A stretch of DNA of 64,000 nt. Origin: Phycisphaerae bacterium (GTDB lineage Bacteria; Planctomycetota; Phycisphaerae; UBA1845; PWPN01). The stretch spans positions 58,066-122,065 of the forward strand of contig JAUCQB010000256.1 in assembly GCA_030372985.1 (NCBI GenBank). The letters run 5' to 3'. The notes beneath the pieces were generated by a model that did no database searches, was not told the origin of the DNA, and saw only the letters and a program-made list of their open reading frames with translations. Numbering within the stretch: position 1 is the first letter of the stretch; each line of letters begins with the position of its first letter. Positions 20,245 through 29,580 of the stretch are shown here, piece by piece. Both the position numbers and the translations under genes were made by a program.

Positions 20245-20759
20245 GGCTTGCCCCCAAGCCGATAGTGGTAGACGTGGAGGGATGCGATGGTCTTAGCGTC
20301 GATGATGCGCCCGTCGGCTGTCGCGGCCAGAGCGTCGCGCAGGAGCATGATCTCAACGCGGATCTGCTCGGTCGCCTCCAGCCGCTGCTTCGTGGGGGTC
20401 AGACCGGTGGCCACGAACACGTGCATCCGTTCATCGGTGAAGCCGGGCGAAGTGCAAAACGCGCACAGTGGCTCGAGGTGGGCGGCAATGTAGCCCGTTT
20501 CCTCCTCCAATTCGCGGGCGGCACATTCCGCCGGCGGCTCAGGCGGCTCGAGCGTCCCGGCCGGTAGCTCGAGCAGCTCGGCACCGACCGAGAAGCGATA
20601 GTTTCTGATCATCACCACCGTTTCGGGATCGGGCATCGGCAGAATCGTGACCGCTCCCGGATGAACGACCAGTTCCCGCCGAACCATCCCTTGGCCCGGA
20701 ACGTCATATTCCAGACGCTGCACTGTGAACTTGCGGGTCTGAAGCAGGACTTCTCGCAT
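20241..20759 (-). CDS. Nudix hydrolase (ADP-ribose pyrophosphatase-like)
   Basis: Probable ADP-sugar pyrophosphatase, 172 aa. The Nudix box G-x5-E-x7-REUxEExGU is intact from Gly68 to Tyr90 (GTLEPPEPPAEC then AARELEEETGY). ELPAGTLE before it and the CTSPGFTDERMHVF stretch after it are typical of the ADP-ribose/YffH-like subgroup. ATG 20759 begins the conserved part; the frame is open 31 codons further upstream. It overlaps the site-2 protease gene by four bases and lies head-to-head with dxr, sharing the promoter region. Confidence 0.88.
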   Translation of the reverse strand: MREVLLQTRKFTVQRLEYDVPGQGMVRRELVVHPGAVTILPMPDPETVVMIRNYRFSVGAELLELPAGTLEPPEPPAECAARELEEETGYIAAHLEPLCAFCTSPGFTDERMHVFVATGLTPTKQRLEATEQIRVEIMLLRDALAATADGRIIDAKTIASLHVYHYRLGGKP

Positions 20760-20943
20760 GATGGAGGCTTTATCGGCAACCTGAAAACGGCAATTCGGCC
20801 CCGCGATTCGATCAGGCGTCCTCGAGGCCGACCTGGAACCCCAACGTTTCAATCGGATTATAACTGTTGCGGCCCGGTGTGCGAGGAACGGGGCGAGCCG
20901 AGAGCCGTGTCGCCTGGAGCCGCCTGGGTGGTTACGGGCAACC

Positions 20944-20972
20944 TTGTCAGTCTCCGGCCAGCTTCTTATAGT
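20944..20972 (+). promoter_or_regulatory. sigma-70 type promoter of dxr-rseP
   Basis: TTGTCA (20944-20949), a 17-base spacer and TATAGT (20967-20972), each hexamer one base from consensus. The start of transcription would fall near 20979, which makes GTG 20982 an unlikely start codon and favours GTG 21030 for dxr. Confidence 0.65.
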
Positions 20973-21029
20973 GACGCAACAGTGCCAAAGGAATCCTTAT
21001 CACCAGAGCCGTCGGCGGAAGCTGAGGCC

Positions 21030-22175
21030 GTGCGTGTCTGCATCATGGGGTCGACCGGGTCGATCGGCAGAAGCACGATGGATGTCGTGCATTCTCTCCG
21101 TCCGAAGTATCGCGTGACAGGGTTGTGTGCGGCTCGCCGTTGGCGGGAGCTGGCCGCCCAGGCCGCCGAGGCTCGCCCGTCGGCCGTGGCTATCGCCCAG
21201 CCAACCCATGCGGAGGCCCTCAGACCTCTCCTGAACGGCTCCACGGAGCTGCTTGTCGGTCCCGAGGGCCTGGTGGAACTGGCCGGGCGTCCGGACAGCG
21301 ATTTTGTCGTGGCTGCCATTGTCGGCGCCGCAGGCCTGCCTTCGACCATTGCGGCCGTCCGGGCCGGCAAACGAGTCGGCCTGGCCAACAAGGAAGCCCT
21401 TGTGGTTGCCGGCTCGATCCTGATTCCCTTGGCCCGGCATTCGGGTGCGTGCCTGCTGCCGATCGACAGTGAGCATTCGGCCATTTTTCAGTCCATGACG
21501 GCCGGCCGTCCATCTGAGGTAAAACGAATTCTGTTGACCGCCAGCGGGGGACCCTTCAGAACATGGTCGGGACCTGAGATTGCCCAAGCTACCGTCGAGG
21601 ACGCGCTAAGGCACCCGACCTGGAAAATGGGGCCGAAAATCACCATTGACTCGGCCACAATGATGAACAAGGCCCTTGAGATCATCGAGGCTCGCTGGCT
21701 CTTCGGTCTTCCGGTCGAGTCGATTGAAGTACTGGTACACCCGGAGTCGATCATCCATTCCATGGTCGAGTTCTGTGACGGGTCGGTGATCGCCCAACTG
21801 GGGACGCCCGACATGCGGACGCCGATCCAATACTCGCTGACCTATCCGAACCGTGTGTCCGGGTGTGCCACGCGGTTGGACTTTGCCACGATCCGCCGGC
21901 TCAACTTCGAGCCGCCGGATCTGGAGCGATTTCCGGCTCTGAGATTGGGCTACGAGGTTGCGCGGGCCGGGGGGACGGCCGGGGCGGTCTTCAACGCGGC
22001 CAACGAGGCCGCGGTTGAGGCGTTTTTGAGCCGACGAATTCCGTTCGGACGCATCGTACAATTGATTGAAGAGGTCCTGGGACGGCACACGGTGAGCCCG
22101 AGCCCGGATCTGGACGAACTCCTGGAGGCCGACGCCTGGGCTCGGCGCGAGGTGATGGAATGCATGAAGGACTGA
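21030..22175 (+). CDS. dxr: 1-deoxy-D-xylulose 5-phosphate reductoisomerase
   Basis: Second step of the MEP isoprenoid pathway, 381 aa. NADPH motif GSTGSIG at residues 7-13; core motifs LANKEALVVAG, LLPIDSEHSAIFQ (metal and substrate binding), LTASGGPFR, KMGPKITIDSATMMNK and VHPESIIHSMVEF are intact. GTG 21030 is chosen because it gives the usual N-terminus (VRVCIMGSTGSIG), has GGAAG upstream, and lies downstream of a strong promoter; a GTG at 20982 is in frame. The stop overlaps the rseP start (ATGA), a pairing seen in many bacteria. Confidence 0.95.
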   Translation: MRVCIMGSTGSIGRSTMDVVHSLRPKYRVTGLCAARRWRELAAQAAEARPSAVAIAQPTHAEALRPLLNGSTELLVGPEGLVELAGRPDSDFVVAAIVGAAGLPSTIAAVRAGKRVGLANKEALVVAGSILIPLARHSGACLLPIDSEHSAIFQSMTAGRPSEVKRILLTASGGPFRTWSGPEIAQATVEDALRHPTWKMGPKITIDSATMMNKALEIIEARWLFGLPVESIEVLVHPESIIHSMVEFCDGSVIAQLGTPDMRTPIQYSLTYPNRVSGCATRLDFATIRRLNFEPPDLERFPALRLGYEVARAGGTAGAVFNAANEAAVEAFLSRRIPFGRIVQLIEEVLGRHTVSPSPDLDELLEADAWARREVMECMKD

Positions 22176-24553
22176 TGGGATTAGCCGGTGTGGCTGGAGC
22201 CGTCCCGCTCCTGGGCAGCGCGGCGAGCACACTTCTCGGCTACGTGCTGATTATCCTGGGTTTCTCGTTTTTGATCTTTGTCCACGAGTTGGGGCACTTC
22301 CTCGCGGCGAAAGGCTGTGGGGTTCGGGTGGACCGTTTTGCGGTCGGCTTCGGCAAGGCCTTGCTGTCCTTCCGGAAGGGTCTTGGTCTTCGGTGGGGGT
22401 CTTCCGAAGAGGAATACCTTCAGCGGTTGACGGAGCATGCGGAGCGGAAGCGGCGAACGGAACTTCAGCTCAAGGAAAAGATTTCGGCGACAGACGAAGA
22501 ACTTGCGCAAGCCGCCCGGGAACTGAGACTCGGAGAGACCGAGTATCGTTTCAACTGGCTGCCGCTCGGCGGCTACGTGAAGATGCAGGGGCAGGAAGAC
22601 TTCGAGATCGACAAGTCGGGCGAGATCGAGCTCAAGAAGGACCCTCGCTCGTTCCTGAACAAGTCGGTCGGACGCCGGATGATCATCGTCTCGGCAGGCG
22701 TGATCATGAACGCCCTGTTTGCCGGGATTCTGTTCATGGCCGTTTACATGATCGGCAAGCCGGCGATTCCTCCGATTGTCGGAGGAGTGATGCCGGGCTG
22801 GCCTGCGGATCGCGCCGGTCTCCTGCCGGGTGATCGGATCATCGAAGTCAACGGTGAGCGCATCACGGATTTTGAGGGGCTGCGGATGGCCACCGTTCTG
22901 GCGGACCCCAACAAGCCCATGTCGATCCTCTTCGAGAGAAAGGAGAAGAAGGACGGGCCGCCGGTGAGAAACAACGTCGAGATCCAGCCCAACATGGATG
23001 ATGTCCTGGGTGTGCTGGTGCTTGGAATCCGCTCCGCCGGAAACAGCATTGTCGCCGGCGTCTGGCCGGACCCGAAGCTGGGCCCGGAAGAGCAGCCGCA
23101 GATCGGCGATGAAGTGCTGGAGGCCGAGGGACGCAAGATCACGAATTCGCAGGACCTTCTGGCCATCCTGCAGAGGCAGAATGGAGACTACGCGAGACTC
23201 GTTGTCCGGCGGACAGCGGAGGATGGGACCTCCGTTACTCGCGAGGTGAAGGCCAGGGTTCAGCGCCGCCTGCTGCCGCGTGGCGAGGGCAAATACAGCG
23301 ATCAGGAGCTGTTGGGCTTCATGCCGCGGACCCGCATCGCCGCCGTTGAGCCGAACAAGCGGGCGGACCTGGGGGGCCTTAAGGTCGGCGACGTCATCGT
23401 GAAATGGGGCGGGCAGCCGGACCCGATCGCCTCAGAGGTTCACGAGACGACCGCAGCCAGCCCCGAGCGAGACATTCGGGTGGAGGTGCTGCGCCAGGGA
23501 GGCCGGCAGCCGCCCCAGCATTTGCGGTTTGTGGTTCGGCCCGCTGCCGGGGCTTTGGGTCGCGGCAGACCTCTTGTGGGCATGGGCATGGAAACTGACA
23601 GCGAGGGCCCCCCCTTCGTCGCGAATATCGCGGCCGAGGTTCGGGAGGGTGTTCCCACCGCGGCGGCACCGTTGAAGGATAAGATGCCGCGAGGTTCGCT
23701 GATCATCAGCATCAACGGTGAAGCGGTCGCATCCTGGGATGAGGTGATTGACCGGTTTTTCAAGTTCGCCGGGGACGAGGTTCAGGTGGGCTGGCGAACG
23801 CCCGAGGGGCAAGAGCAGAGCGGCAGCATCCATGTGCCGGCGACGATTGGAACGCTCTTCCCCCTGCCCGGCGACCATGTGATTGTCCGGATCAACGGCC
23901 GTCGCACGGCCGAGGTCAAGATCCGAGGTCAGTATGTCCCCGTCCCGGTCGGCACCTGGTTGGGCGCGAGCCATGCCCTCGAATCGTGCATCGGGCAAAA
24001 GGTCGAGATCGAACACCGCGGCATGGTCGACAACAGCTCTTATACCGAGGTGGTCGAGGTGACCAGGGAGATGCTCGACACGTGGACGATGAGAATCGCG
24101 TACGACCGCGCGAGCCTGGAAACCTACGCCCTGCGGGAGCACTTTCGGGAACCTAATCCCGTCAAGGCCATGATGATCGGCGCCCGCCAGACGTATTACT
24201 TCATCGAAATGGTTTACCTGATCATTCAGCGAATGGTGGTCGACCGGTCCGTCGGGTTTGACACGGTTTCGGGGCCGATTGGCATCGTGAAGGCCGGGAG
24301 CGACATCGCCCAGGAGGACTTCGGCAGCCTGCTCTACTTCCTGGCGCTGATATCGGCGAACCTGGCGGTGATTAACTTCCTTCCACTGCCGATCTTTGAC
24401 GGCGGGGTCATGGTCTTTCTGATCATCGAGAAGATCAAGGGCAGCCCGATCCCGCTCAAGGTCCAGGTGGTGACCCAACTGGTGGGATTGGCCTTGATTG
24501 TCACCATCTTCGTGTACGTGATGCTCAACGACATCCAGCGGATCTTCGGTTGA
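22175..24553 (+). CDS. rseP: RseP-like site-2 protease with multiple PDZ domains
   Basis: Membrane zinc protease of regulated intramembrane proteolysis, 792 aa, much longer than E. coli RseP (450). Zinc motif HELGH at residues 37-41; the closing motif NFLPLPIFDGG lies near 735. Between them are an inserted charged segment (about 70-125), then PDZ-like units: PGWPADRAGLLPGDRIIEVNGERI, GDEVLEAEGRKI, LGGLKVGDVIVKWGGQP and SLIISINGEAV. About three or four such units are therefore likely, against two in RseP. ATG 22175 is used because AAGGA lies five bases upstream and it overlaps the dxr stop; ATG 22160 is in frame. A link to ECF or anti-sigma control is inferred. Confidence 0.92.
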   Translation: MGLAGVAGAVPLLGSAASTLLGYVLIILGFSFLIFVHELGHFLAAKGCGVRVDRFAVGFGKALLSFRKGLGLRWGSSEEEYLQRLTEHAERKRRTELQLKEKISATDEELAQAARELRLGETEYRFNWLPLGGYVKMQGQEDFEIDKSGEIELKKDPRSFLNKSVGRRMIIVSAGVIMNALFAGILFMAVYMIGKPAIPPIVGGVMPGWPADRAGLLPGDRIIEVNGERITDFEGLRMATVLADPNKPMSILFERKEKKDGPPVRNNVEIQPNMDDVLGVLVLGIRSAGNSIVAGVWPDPKLGPEEQPQIGDEVLEAEGRKITNSQDLLAILQRQNGDYARLVVRRTAEDGTSVTREVKARVQRRLLPRGEGKYSDQELLGFMPRTRIAAVEPNKRADLGGLKVGDVIVKWGGQPDPIASEVHETTAASPERDIRVEVLRQGGRQPPQHLRFVVRPAAGALGRGRPLVGMGMETDSEGPPFVANIAAEVREGVPTAAAPLKDKMPRGSLIISINGEAVASWDEVIDRFFKFAGDEVQVGWRTPEGQEQSGSIHVPATIGTLFPLPGDHVIVRINGRRTAEVKIRGQYVPVPVGTWLGASHALESCIGQKVEIEHRGMVDNSSYTEVVEVTREMLDTWTMRIAYDRASLETYALREHFREPNPVKAMMIGARQTYYFIEMVYLIIQRMVVDRSVGFDTVSGPIGIVKAGSDIAQEDFGSLLYFLALISANLAVINFLPLPIFDGGVMVFLIIEKIKGSPIPLKVQVVTQLVGLALIVTIFVYVMLNDIQRIFG

Positions 24554-24574
24554 GGCTGAGGGGCAAGATCGCGA

Positions 24575-25507
24575 TCATCGTCCCGGTGGCAGGCCGCCTC
24601 CGGCCTTCCACCAGGCTTCCCATTGCTCGCGAAGCGTCCCGGCCGGCCGCGTATCCGCCGGGCTGGTGGCGGTCGTCGGTGCAGCTCGCCCCGCGATCAT
24701 CGTCAAGGAGCGCAAGGCCGCTTCGGCTACCGTGCGAGCGCGGGCCACGGTGATGGACTCGGCGTTAATCCCCTTGGCCGCGAACTGACGGCGAGCGGCG
24801 GCCAAGGCTCTGGTGGCTGACCGCTCGGAATGCTGCGTCGACTCCAGCGGGCGGATGTCATCCAGCAGGGCAATCAAGCGAGGCGCAGCCAATCGAGCGC
24901 CGATCATGCCCAGCGAATCCGCGAGCTGCGCGAGCAAATCGGGATCGCTTGTTCCTGACAGCGCATCGACCAGGATTCTCTCTGTTTGCTCGCCGGGAAT
25001 TCCCTGCAGCGCTACGACGGCGTGGCGGGCCGCCCTTCCGCCGCGGGCAAGGGTCGTCTCCAAGTCGGGGATGAGCGCAATGGCCGTCCCCCGCCGAGGA
25101 TCGGTCAGTGAAGTTGCTGCGGCGTCGGCTACGTCATCATCCGGATCGCTCAAGAGATCGAGCAAGACCTGCTCCACCTTCGGCCCGCGGCAGTTGTCCA
25201 GGGCCGCGACGCCCAGCCTGCGGACGCGCGGGTCGGCATTTCGGGCCAGACGCCTGGCCGGACCATATGCGCTGTCCTTGGTGCTTGCCAGACACAGCAG
25301 ATAGTAGTGGGTATCCTGCGGACTTGATGCTTGCGCGAGCTGCCGGGCCCACCAGTAGGCACGGATCTCAACGCGGTACCACATGGCAAGGCACCACAAG
25401 GCGATCAGCAGGGTAATGATTGCCAGGGTCCACCGTCGCCCCCGGTTTGGGAGCGATGAACCGCCCTGAGGCGGCACGGAGGCTTCAAATCGTTCCGCAT
25501 CAACCAT
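24575..25507 (-). CDS. membrane-anchored HEAT-repeat protein
   Basis: Protein of unknown function, 310 aa. One membrane helix near residues 26-44 is followed by a HEAT/PBS-lyase-like helical repeat region (about 60-230): units such as NADPRVRRLGVAALDN, DPDDDVADAAATSLTD and GGRAARHAVVALQG are visible. The C-terminus is low-complexity (TTATSPADTRP) and ends in WEAWWKAGGGLPPGR. It converges on rseP with 21 bases between stops and lies downstream of the lipoate-transferase gene. Role unknown; such repeats bind proteins. Confidence 0.75.
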   Translation of the reverse strand: MVDAERFEASVPPQGGSSLPNRGRRWTLAIITLLIALWCLAMWYRVEIRAYWWARQLAQASSPQDTHYYLLCLASTKDSAYGPARRLARNADPRVRRLGVAALDNCRGPKVEQVLLDLLSDPDDDVADAAATSLTDPRRGTAIALIPDLETTLARGGRAARHAVVALQGIPGEQTERILVDALSGTSDPDLLAQLADSLGMIGARLAAPRLIALLDDIRPLESTQHSERSATRALAAARRQFAAKGINAESITVARARTVAEAALRSLTMIAGRAAPTTATSPADTRPAGTLREQWEAWWKAGGGLPPGR

Positions 25508-25617
25508 TGCGACTGGCTTTCCTGCCTGGGCGGTAGATGCCGTTGGGGATGCGTCGTTTCAACGACCTCAGACTGACTGTAACCGTCGGTTGCCGGGCGG
25601 TCAACGCGGGCGGCTGT

Positions 25618-26367
25618 TCATCGTCTGCGCGTCCAGGCCGCATCCTGGTACTTGGATACCAGCCGGCCGGCCATGTCCAGTTCGGCTTTGCTGAGCTGCG
25701 CGGCCCTGCCGGCCGGGGCGCGGGCGATCTCCTCGACCAGTCGCGGCAGCCCATTGTCGATGACGACGTGTGCATGCTCTGCGACGCTGGCACATCGCTG
25801 CTGCTCGAAACGACTGCCCAGAATGAGTGAACCATGCTGGAGCACCGCCGTGGGCAGGCGCCTCTGGGCGCTTCCCATGAGCTTGCGATCGTCGAGGAGA
25901 AGATCAAAACGACTGTGACGCTCGAAGCAGAAGAAGGGTCCGCGGTGCGAGGCAGCGCCGGGTGCGCCGGCACCCTTGGTTACGTGGATTCCCAGATCGG
26001 TCAAGAAGCGGGCGAAGGCGTCGTGGACGACGTCGTACAGGGCGCCGGCGCCGCAGGCTGGCAGGAGCGGATGGTTCGGCGGCAGCGTGAGGGAGTAGGT
26101 GAGTTCCAGGTCGTGCAGAATGGCGCCGCCGCCCGTGAGCCGTCGAACGACCGGCAGACCGCCTGCCGGATGGGGCAATGCGGCGAAGTCCGCGTATGAC
26201 TGGAAATAGCCGAGCGAGATTGTGGGCGACGACCATCGATAAAAGCGCATCGTCGGCGGGGCGCGCCCCTCCGAGACTGCGATAAGAATCGCTTCATCGC
26301 GGGCCATGTTGACCGGCGCGTCGGCCGGTTCGTCGCTGATCCAACGTACATCACTTTTTAGAGGCAT
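25618..26367 (-). CDS. lipoate-protein ligase / octanoyltransferase (LplA/LipM family)
   Basis: Attaches lipoate or octanoate to lipoyl domains, 249 aa. RRLTGGGAILHD at 75-86 and KLMGSAQRR later are the family's substrate-binding motifs. The Cys in PFFCFE (Cys147) matches the active-site Cys of LipM-type octanoyltransferases, so it may start de novo lipoylation rather than salvage. ATG 26367 has GAGGG six bases upstream; the longer frame to 26388 is not preferred. Its likely client is the GcvH encoded at 30934, the only lipoyl domain seen in the window. Confidence 0.85.
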   Translation of the reverse strand: MPLKSDVRWISDEPADAPVNMARDEAILIAVSEGRAPPTMRFYRWSSPTISLGYFQSYADFAALPHPAGGLPVVRRLTGGGAILHDLELTYSLTLPPNHPLLPACGAGALYDVVHDAFARFLTDLGIHVTKGAGAPGAASHRGPFFCFERHSRFDLLLDDRKLMGSAQRRLPTAVLQHGSLILGSRFEQQRCASVAEHAHVVIDNGLPRLVEEIARAPAGRAAQLSKAELDMAGRLVSKYQDAAWTRRR

Positions 26368-26875
26368 AAAGACCCTCACGCTGCCCATCCATGTTGCCGG
26401 TTTTCAGCGTTAGCGAGCAGGTTGGCGGTCACTTTAGCGGCCGAGCGTCCGATAAACAAGGTCTTCCCATGTGGGAACGAGGATGTCAGGCGTGATTGCG
26501 TCGCATGGGGGCGTTGCGGGCCAGAAAGATCATCGAGCCGCTGAATAGGGTGGAAATTCGCAAGGCCGGGGTGTAGACTGGTGCAGGTTCAGGTCGTCGG
26601 GTCCCATAGGTAGGGTTGGTGGTGTCAGCCAGTAGAAAACAGCTAAGAAACTGCAGGTGCTGGCGGCCGGGGCGCGGCGACCGGTGAGCGAGGCGAAGGG
26701 TTGTAGACAGTACAGAGTTCGGGGCAAGGATCGCCCGCTGCCACCGTTACGGGGGCAAGTCTCGATTCCGGTTTTTTCCTGATTCTGCGTCGCGAAACCG
26801 CGGAAGCGGACGCGCCCAGATCGTGGATTCATCGGCCACGACTGATAATACCGGTCACCAGGGCGGGGGAAGCCC
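26368..26875. other. intergenic region with an operator-like inverted repeat
   Basis: About 500 bases without a recognised gene. TTCCCA (26464-26469) and TGGGAA (26472-26477) form a six-base inverted repeat about 100 bases upstream of the lipoate-transferase start, so it could be an operator. A minus-strand open frame at 26530-26877 has Arg/Pro-rich composition and no recognisable features. A T6 run near 26774 has no clear stem before it. Confidence 0.35.
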
Positions 26876-27025
26876 ATGAAACGCGTATCGGACGAGGAAA
26901 AGCAGGGGTTTCAGTGGACTCGCCCTGGACCGGCGGGAATAATCAGCAACTTCGGCGCGGGTGAGGAGACATCTCCATCAGAGCGTGGCGATGACCGCCG
27001 GAAGAGACCCGAGGATCGGGGATGA
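26876..27025 (+). CDS. small hydrophilic protein upstream of 3D-domain gene
   Basis: A 49-residue frame, ATG to TGA, with GGGGGAAG just upstream. The product is strongly charged (begins MKRVSDEEKQGF and ends RRKRPEDRG). It ends 18 bases before the 3D-domain gene on the same strand, so the two could be co-transcribed. I do not recognise it; it could be a leader peptide or a chance frame. Confidence 0.4.
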   Translation: MKRVSDEEKQGFQWTRPGPAGIISNFGAGEETSPSERGDDRRKRPEDRG

Positions 27026-27043
27026 GAGGCGGAGGTTGAAGCA

Positions 27044-27448
27044 ATGACCGGGTTGTTTATCGCAGTACTGGCAATGGCCCCGGGCCTGGGAGAGTGGGAG
27101 CCTGTGGTGATGGACGTGTCGGCATACTGTCCGTGCAACTTGTGTTGCGGGGCAAATGCCGGCGGCATCACCGCCAGCGGAAAGCCGGCGATCGGCAAGC
27201 TGATTGCGGCCCCGTCGAGGTACCCGTTTGGCACGGAGATGCGGGTGCCTGGTTACGGCACGGCCAAGGTGCTGGACCGCGGCGGGGCGATCAAGTCGGC
27301 GGGAGAATGGGTTCGCAACGTCAAGATCGGGGACGAGAAGGTCGGGGACGTCAGATTGGAGCACGACCGGATCGACCTGCTGTTTCCGACGCACGCAGAC
27401 GCTCTCAAGTGGGGTCGGCAGACCGTGACGGTATGGGTGAAGCGTTGA
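27044..27448 (+). CDS. 3D (Asp-Asp-Asp) domain protein
   Basis: Small double-psi beta-barrel protein, 134 aa, related to the C-terminal 3D domain of MltA, YocH and RpfB-type cell-wall lytic enzymes. The three-Asp signature is visible as MDVSAYCPC, KVLDRGGAIK and DRIDLLFPTHADALKWG, together with GITASG and the YPFGTEM stretch. A weak hydrophobic N-terminus (GLFIAVLAMAPG) may direct export. Start ATG has GGAGG eight bases upstream. Probable role: peptidoglycan or glycan binding or cleavage. Confidence 0.82.
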   Translation: MTGLFIAVLAMAPGLGEWEPVVMDVSAYCPCNLCCGANAGGITASGKPAIGKLIAAPSRYPFGTEMRVPGYGTAKVLDRGGAIKSAGEWVRNVKIGDEKVGDVRLEHDRIDLLFPTHADALKWGRQTVTVWVKR

Positions 27449-27630
27449 CGTGAACGACCGGGTCCGGGGCTGTGCCCTGATCCGTGGACGATACGCAAAA
27501 TCGGTTTTCAGTTTCCTTGGTTCCCTACGGTAGAGCGCCTCGGTGGGCAGGATGCCCGGTTCCGAGGCGTTTCGCTGCGCCTGGTGATCGGCCCGCAAGA
27601 GCCGGTGGGTGCCATCGTCGATGGCGACTC

Positions 27631-29151
27631 TCAGTGTTGTGCCGCAGGGTCGGGCTGCCAGCGAAGATCGGGTTTGCGGGCCGCAGTGACTTCGTCGAGC
27701 CGGTGCACCGGCGTGGTGAGCGGCGCGCAGCGAAGGACCTCAGGGTGCTCATGGGCTTCGCGTGCGATGCGGATCAGAACGTCCGCAAAGTAATCGAGCG
27801 TTGCGAGCGACTCGCACTCGGTGGGCTCGACCATGAGGCAGTGATGCACCGGCCAACTCATTGTCGGCGGGTGGAACGAGTGGTCGATGAGTCGCTTGGC
27901 GACGTCGAGTTCGGTGATACCCTGATCTCGGAACTCCGGAACCATGATGAATTCGTGGGCGTAGGGGGGGGCAAAGGGGAACCGGTAGTGCTGGCGGAGC
28001 CGGGCGGCGAGGTAGTTCGCGGACAGGACGGCTTTTTCGCTGACCCCGCGCAGCCCGTCGGGGCCGAGCATCCGAATATACGCGTACGCACGGATGAGGA
28101 CGCCGACCTGCCCGTGAAACGAGCGGACGCGGCCGATGGACTGCGGTCCCGGGGGGGACCAATCGTAGCGGCCGTCCTCGCGACGGACGACCTGCGGTCC
28201 GGGCAGGAAGCCGCGCAGCCGGTCGGCGACCGCGACGGGACCGGAGCCGGGGCCGCCGCAGCCGTGCGGGGTGCCGAAACTCTTGTGGAGATTGAAGTGC
28301 ATCACATCCACGCCGAAGTCGCCCGGGCGTGCGATGCCCAGAATGGCGTTCATGTTCGCCCCGTCGAGGTAAAGCAGAGCGCCCTTGGCGTGGAGAATGT
28401 CGGCGATGTCGGCGATTTGAGGATCGAACAGCCCGGCGGTATTCGGATTGGTGATCATCAGAGCGGCTGTCTGGTCATCCATCTTCTGGCGAAGATCGTC
28501 GAGGTCGACCCGGCCGTCGGGACGAGACGCCACCGCCATCGTGTGCCGCCCGCAGACTGCGCAGGATGCCGGGTTGGTGCCGTGGGCGGTATCGGGAGCC
28601 AGTACCTTGGGTCGGGCTTGGCCGCGGCTGCGGTGCCAGGCGGTGATGATCTTCAGACCGGTCATCTCGCCGTGGGCCCCGGCGCACGGCTGCAGCGTCA
28701 CCTCGGCCAGGCCGGCGATCTCGGCCAGGAATACGCGCAGATGATAGAGCAGCTCCAGGATGCCCTGTACGTCTTCCGCCGGCTGGAGCGGGTGCAGTTC
28801 CGTGAGGCCGGGCAAGGAGGATACCCGCTCGCAGACCTTGGGGTTGTACTTCATGGTGCATGAGCCGAGCGGGTAGAAGTTGCCGTCGACGCTGAACTGG
28901 CGGTGGGCCAGCCGCGTGTAGTGGCGGACGAGATCGAGCTCGCCGATCTCGGGAAGGGGAGGCGGCGCGTCGGCCAGCAGCTCCGGAGGAATGACCGAGG
29001 CGGGATCGATGGCAGGTGTATCGCCGGCCGGCAGCGAGACGGCGGAGGTGCCCGGTGTCGTCAACTCGAAGACGAGTTTCTCCGGCGGCAGCAACGCGGC
29101 CCGTTTGAGGGCGTCCGTGTTTTCGGTGTTTCCGACTGGCCCTTGACTCAT
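27631..29151 (-). CDS. gcvPB: glycine dehydrogenase (decarboxylating) subunit 2
   Basis: C-terminal half of the split P protein of the glycine cleavage system, 506 aa. The PLP lysine is Lys290 in HFNLHKSFGTPHG, followed by the glycine-rich GGPGSGP. PLGSCTMKYNPK near 95-105 is also diagnostic. Together with GcvPA it decarboxylates glycine and passes the aminomethyl group to lipoylated GcvH. It is last in the operon gcvT-gcvH-gcvPA-unknown-gcvPB. Confidence 0.96.
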   Translation of the reverse strand: MSQGPVGNTENTDALKRAALLPPEKLVFELTTPGTSAVSLPAGDTPAIDPASVIPPELLADAPPPLPEIGELDLVRHYTRLAHRQFSVDGNFYPLGSCTMKYNPKVCERVSSLPGLTELHPLQPAEDVQGILELLYHLRVFLAEIAGLAEVTLQPCAGAHGEMTGLKIITAWHRSRGQARPKVLAPDTAHGTNPASCAVCGRHTMAVASRPDGRVDLDDLRQKMDDQTAALMITNPNTAGLFDPQIADIADILHAKGALLYLDGANMNAILGIARPGDFGVDVMHFNLHKSFGTPHGCGGPGSGPVAVADRLRGFLPGPQVVRREDGRYDWSPPGPQSIGRVRSFHGQVGVLIRAYAYIRMLGPDGLRGVSEKAVLSANYLAARLRQHYRFPFAPPYAHEFIMVPEFRDQGITELDVAKRLIDHSFHPPTMSWPVHHCLMVEPTECESLATLDYFADVLIRIAREAHEHPEVLRCAPLTTPVHRLDEVTAARKPDLRWQPDPAAQH

Positions 29152-29178
29152 GATCTGTGTCCTGCGGCCTCCATGTTC

Positions 29179-29562
29179 TCACAGCGGCCTGGCCCACCAG
29201 GCCTTATAGCTCTCGGCGGTGTGGAGCTGCTTGTTCTGCATATCGAAAATCAATAACGCAGGAAAGTCTTTCTGCAGATGCGCCAGGATCTTGAGCAGGT
29301 CGCCGGCGCTGCAGTTGTTCTCAATGTGAATGGCCGCTTGCCTGGGGAAGACGCGGGCGTAGCTCAACCCGCGGCCCAGATAGTCGACAGCGTTCTTGGG
29401 GCCGGGCCGGCATCCGTCCAGTTTGAGCAGCGAGGCTCGTACGGCCTCGAGGTCCGTAAAGGCCACGGCTTTCTTGAGGAGCCGGGCCGCGGACTCGGGT
29501 TCGACCGGAAACCTCGTGCCGGCCGGCACCGTCAATTGAATGAATTCGATGTCGTAACCCAT
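29179..29562 (-). CDS. conserved-looking hypothetical protein inside the gcv operon
   Basis: A 127-residue protein between gcvPA (18-base gap) and gcvPB (27-base gap). It starts MGYDIEFIQLTVPAG, contains LDGCRPGPKNAVDYLGRGL, HIENNCSAGDLLKILAHL and LLIFDMQNKQLHTAESY, and has no signal peptide or membrane helix. The composition is that of a compact soluble alpha/beta protein. I do not recognise a family. Its placement between the two P-protein halves suggests a role with glycine decarboxylase or simple operon membership. Confidence 0.75.
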   Translation of the reverse strand: MGYDIEFIQLTVPAGTRFPVEPESAARLLKKAVAFTDLEAVRASLLKLDGCRPGPKNAVDYLGRGLSYARVFPRQAAIHIENNCSAGDLLKILAHLQKDFPALLIFDMQNKQLHTAESYKAWWARPL

Positions 29563-29580
29563 ACAGCTCTGTCCTCGAAT

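Noticed and set aside
26530..26877. 115-residue minus-strand frame in the gap before the 3D-domain gene.
   Set aside because: Rich in Arg, Pro and Ser, no ribosome site and no family pattern. It also overlaps the region upstream of a better plus-strand frame.
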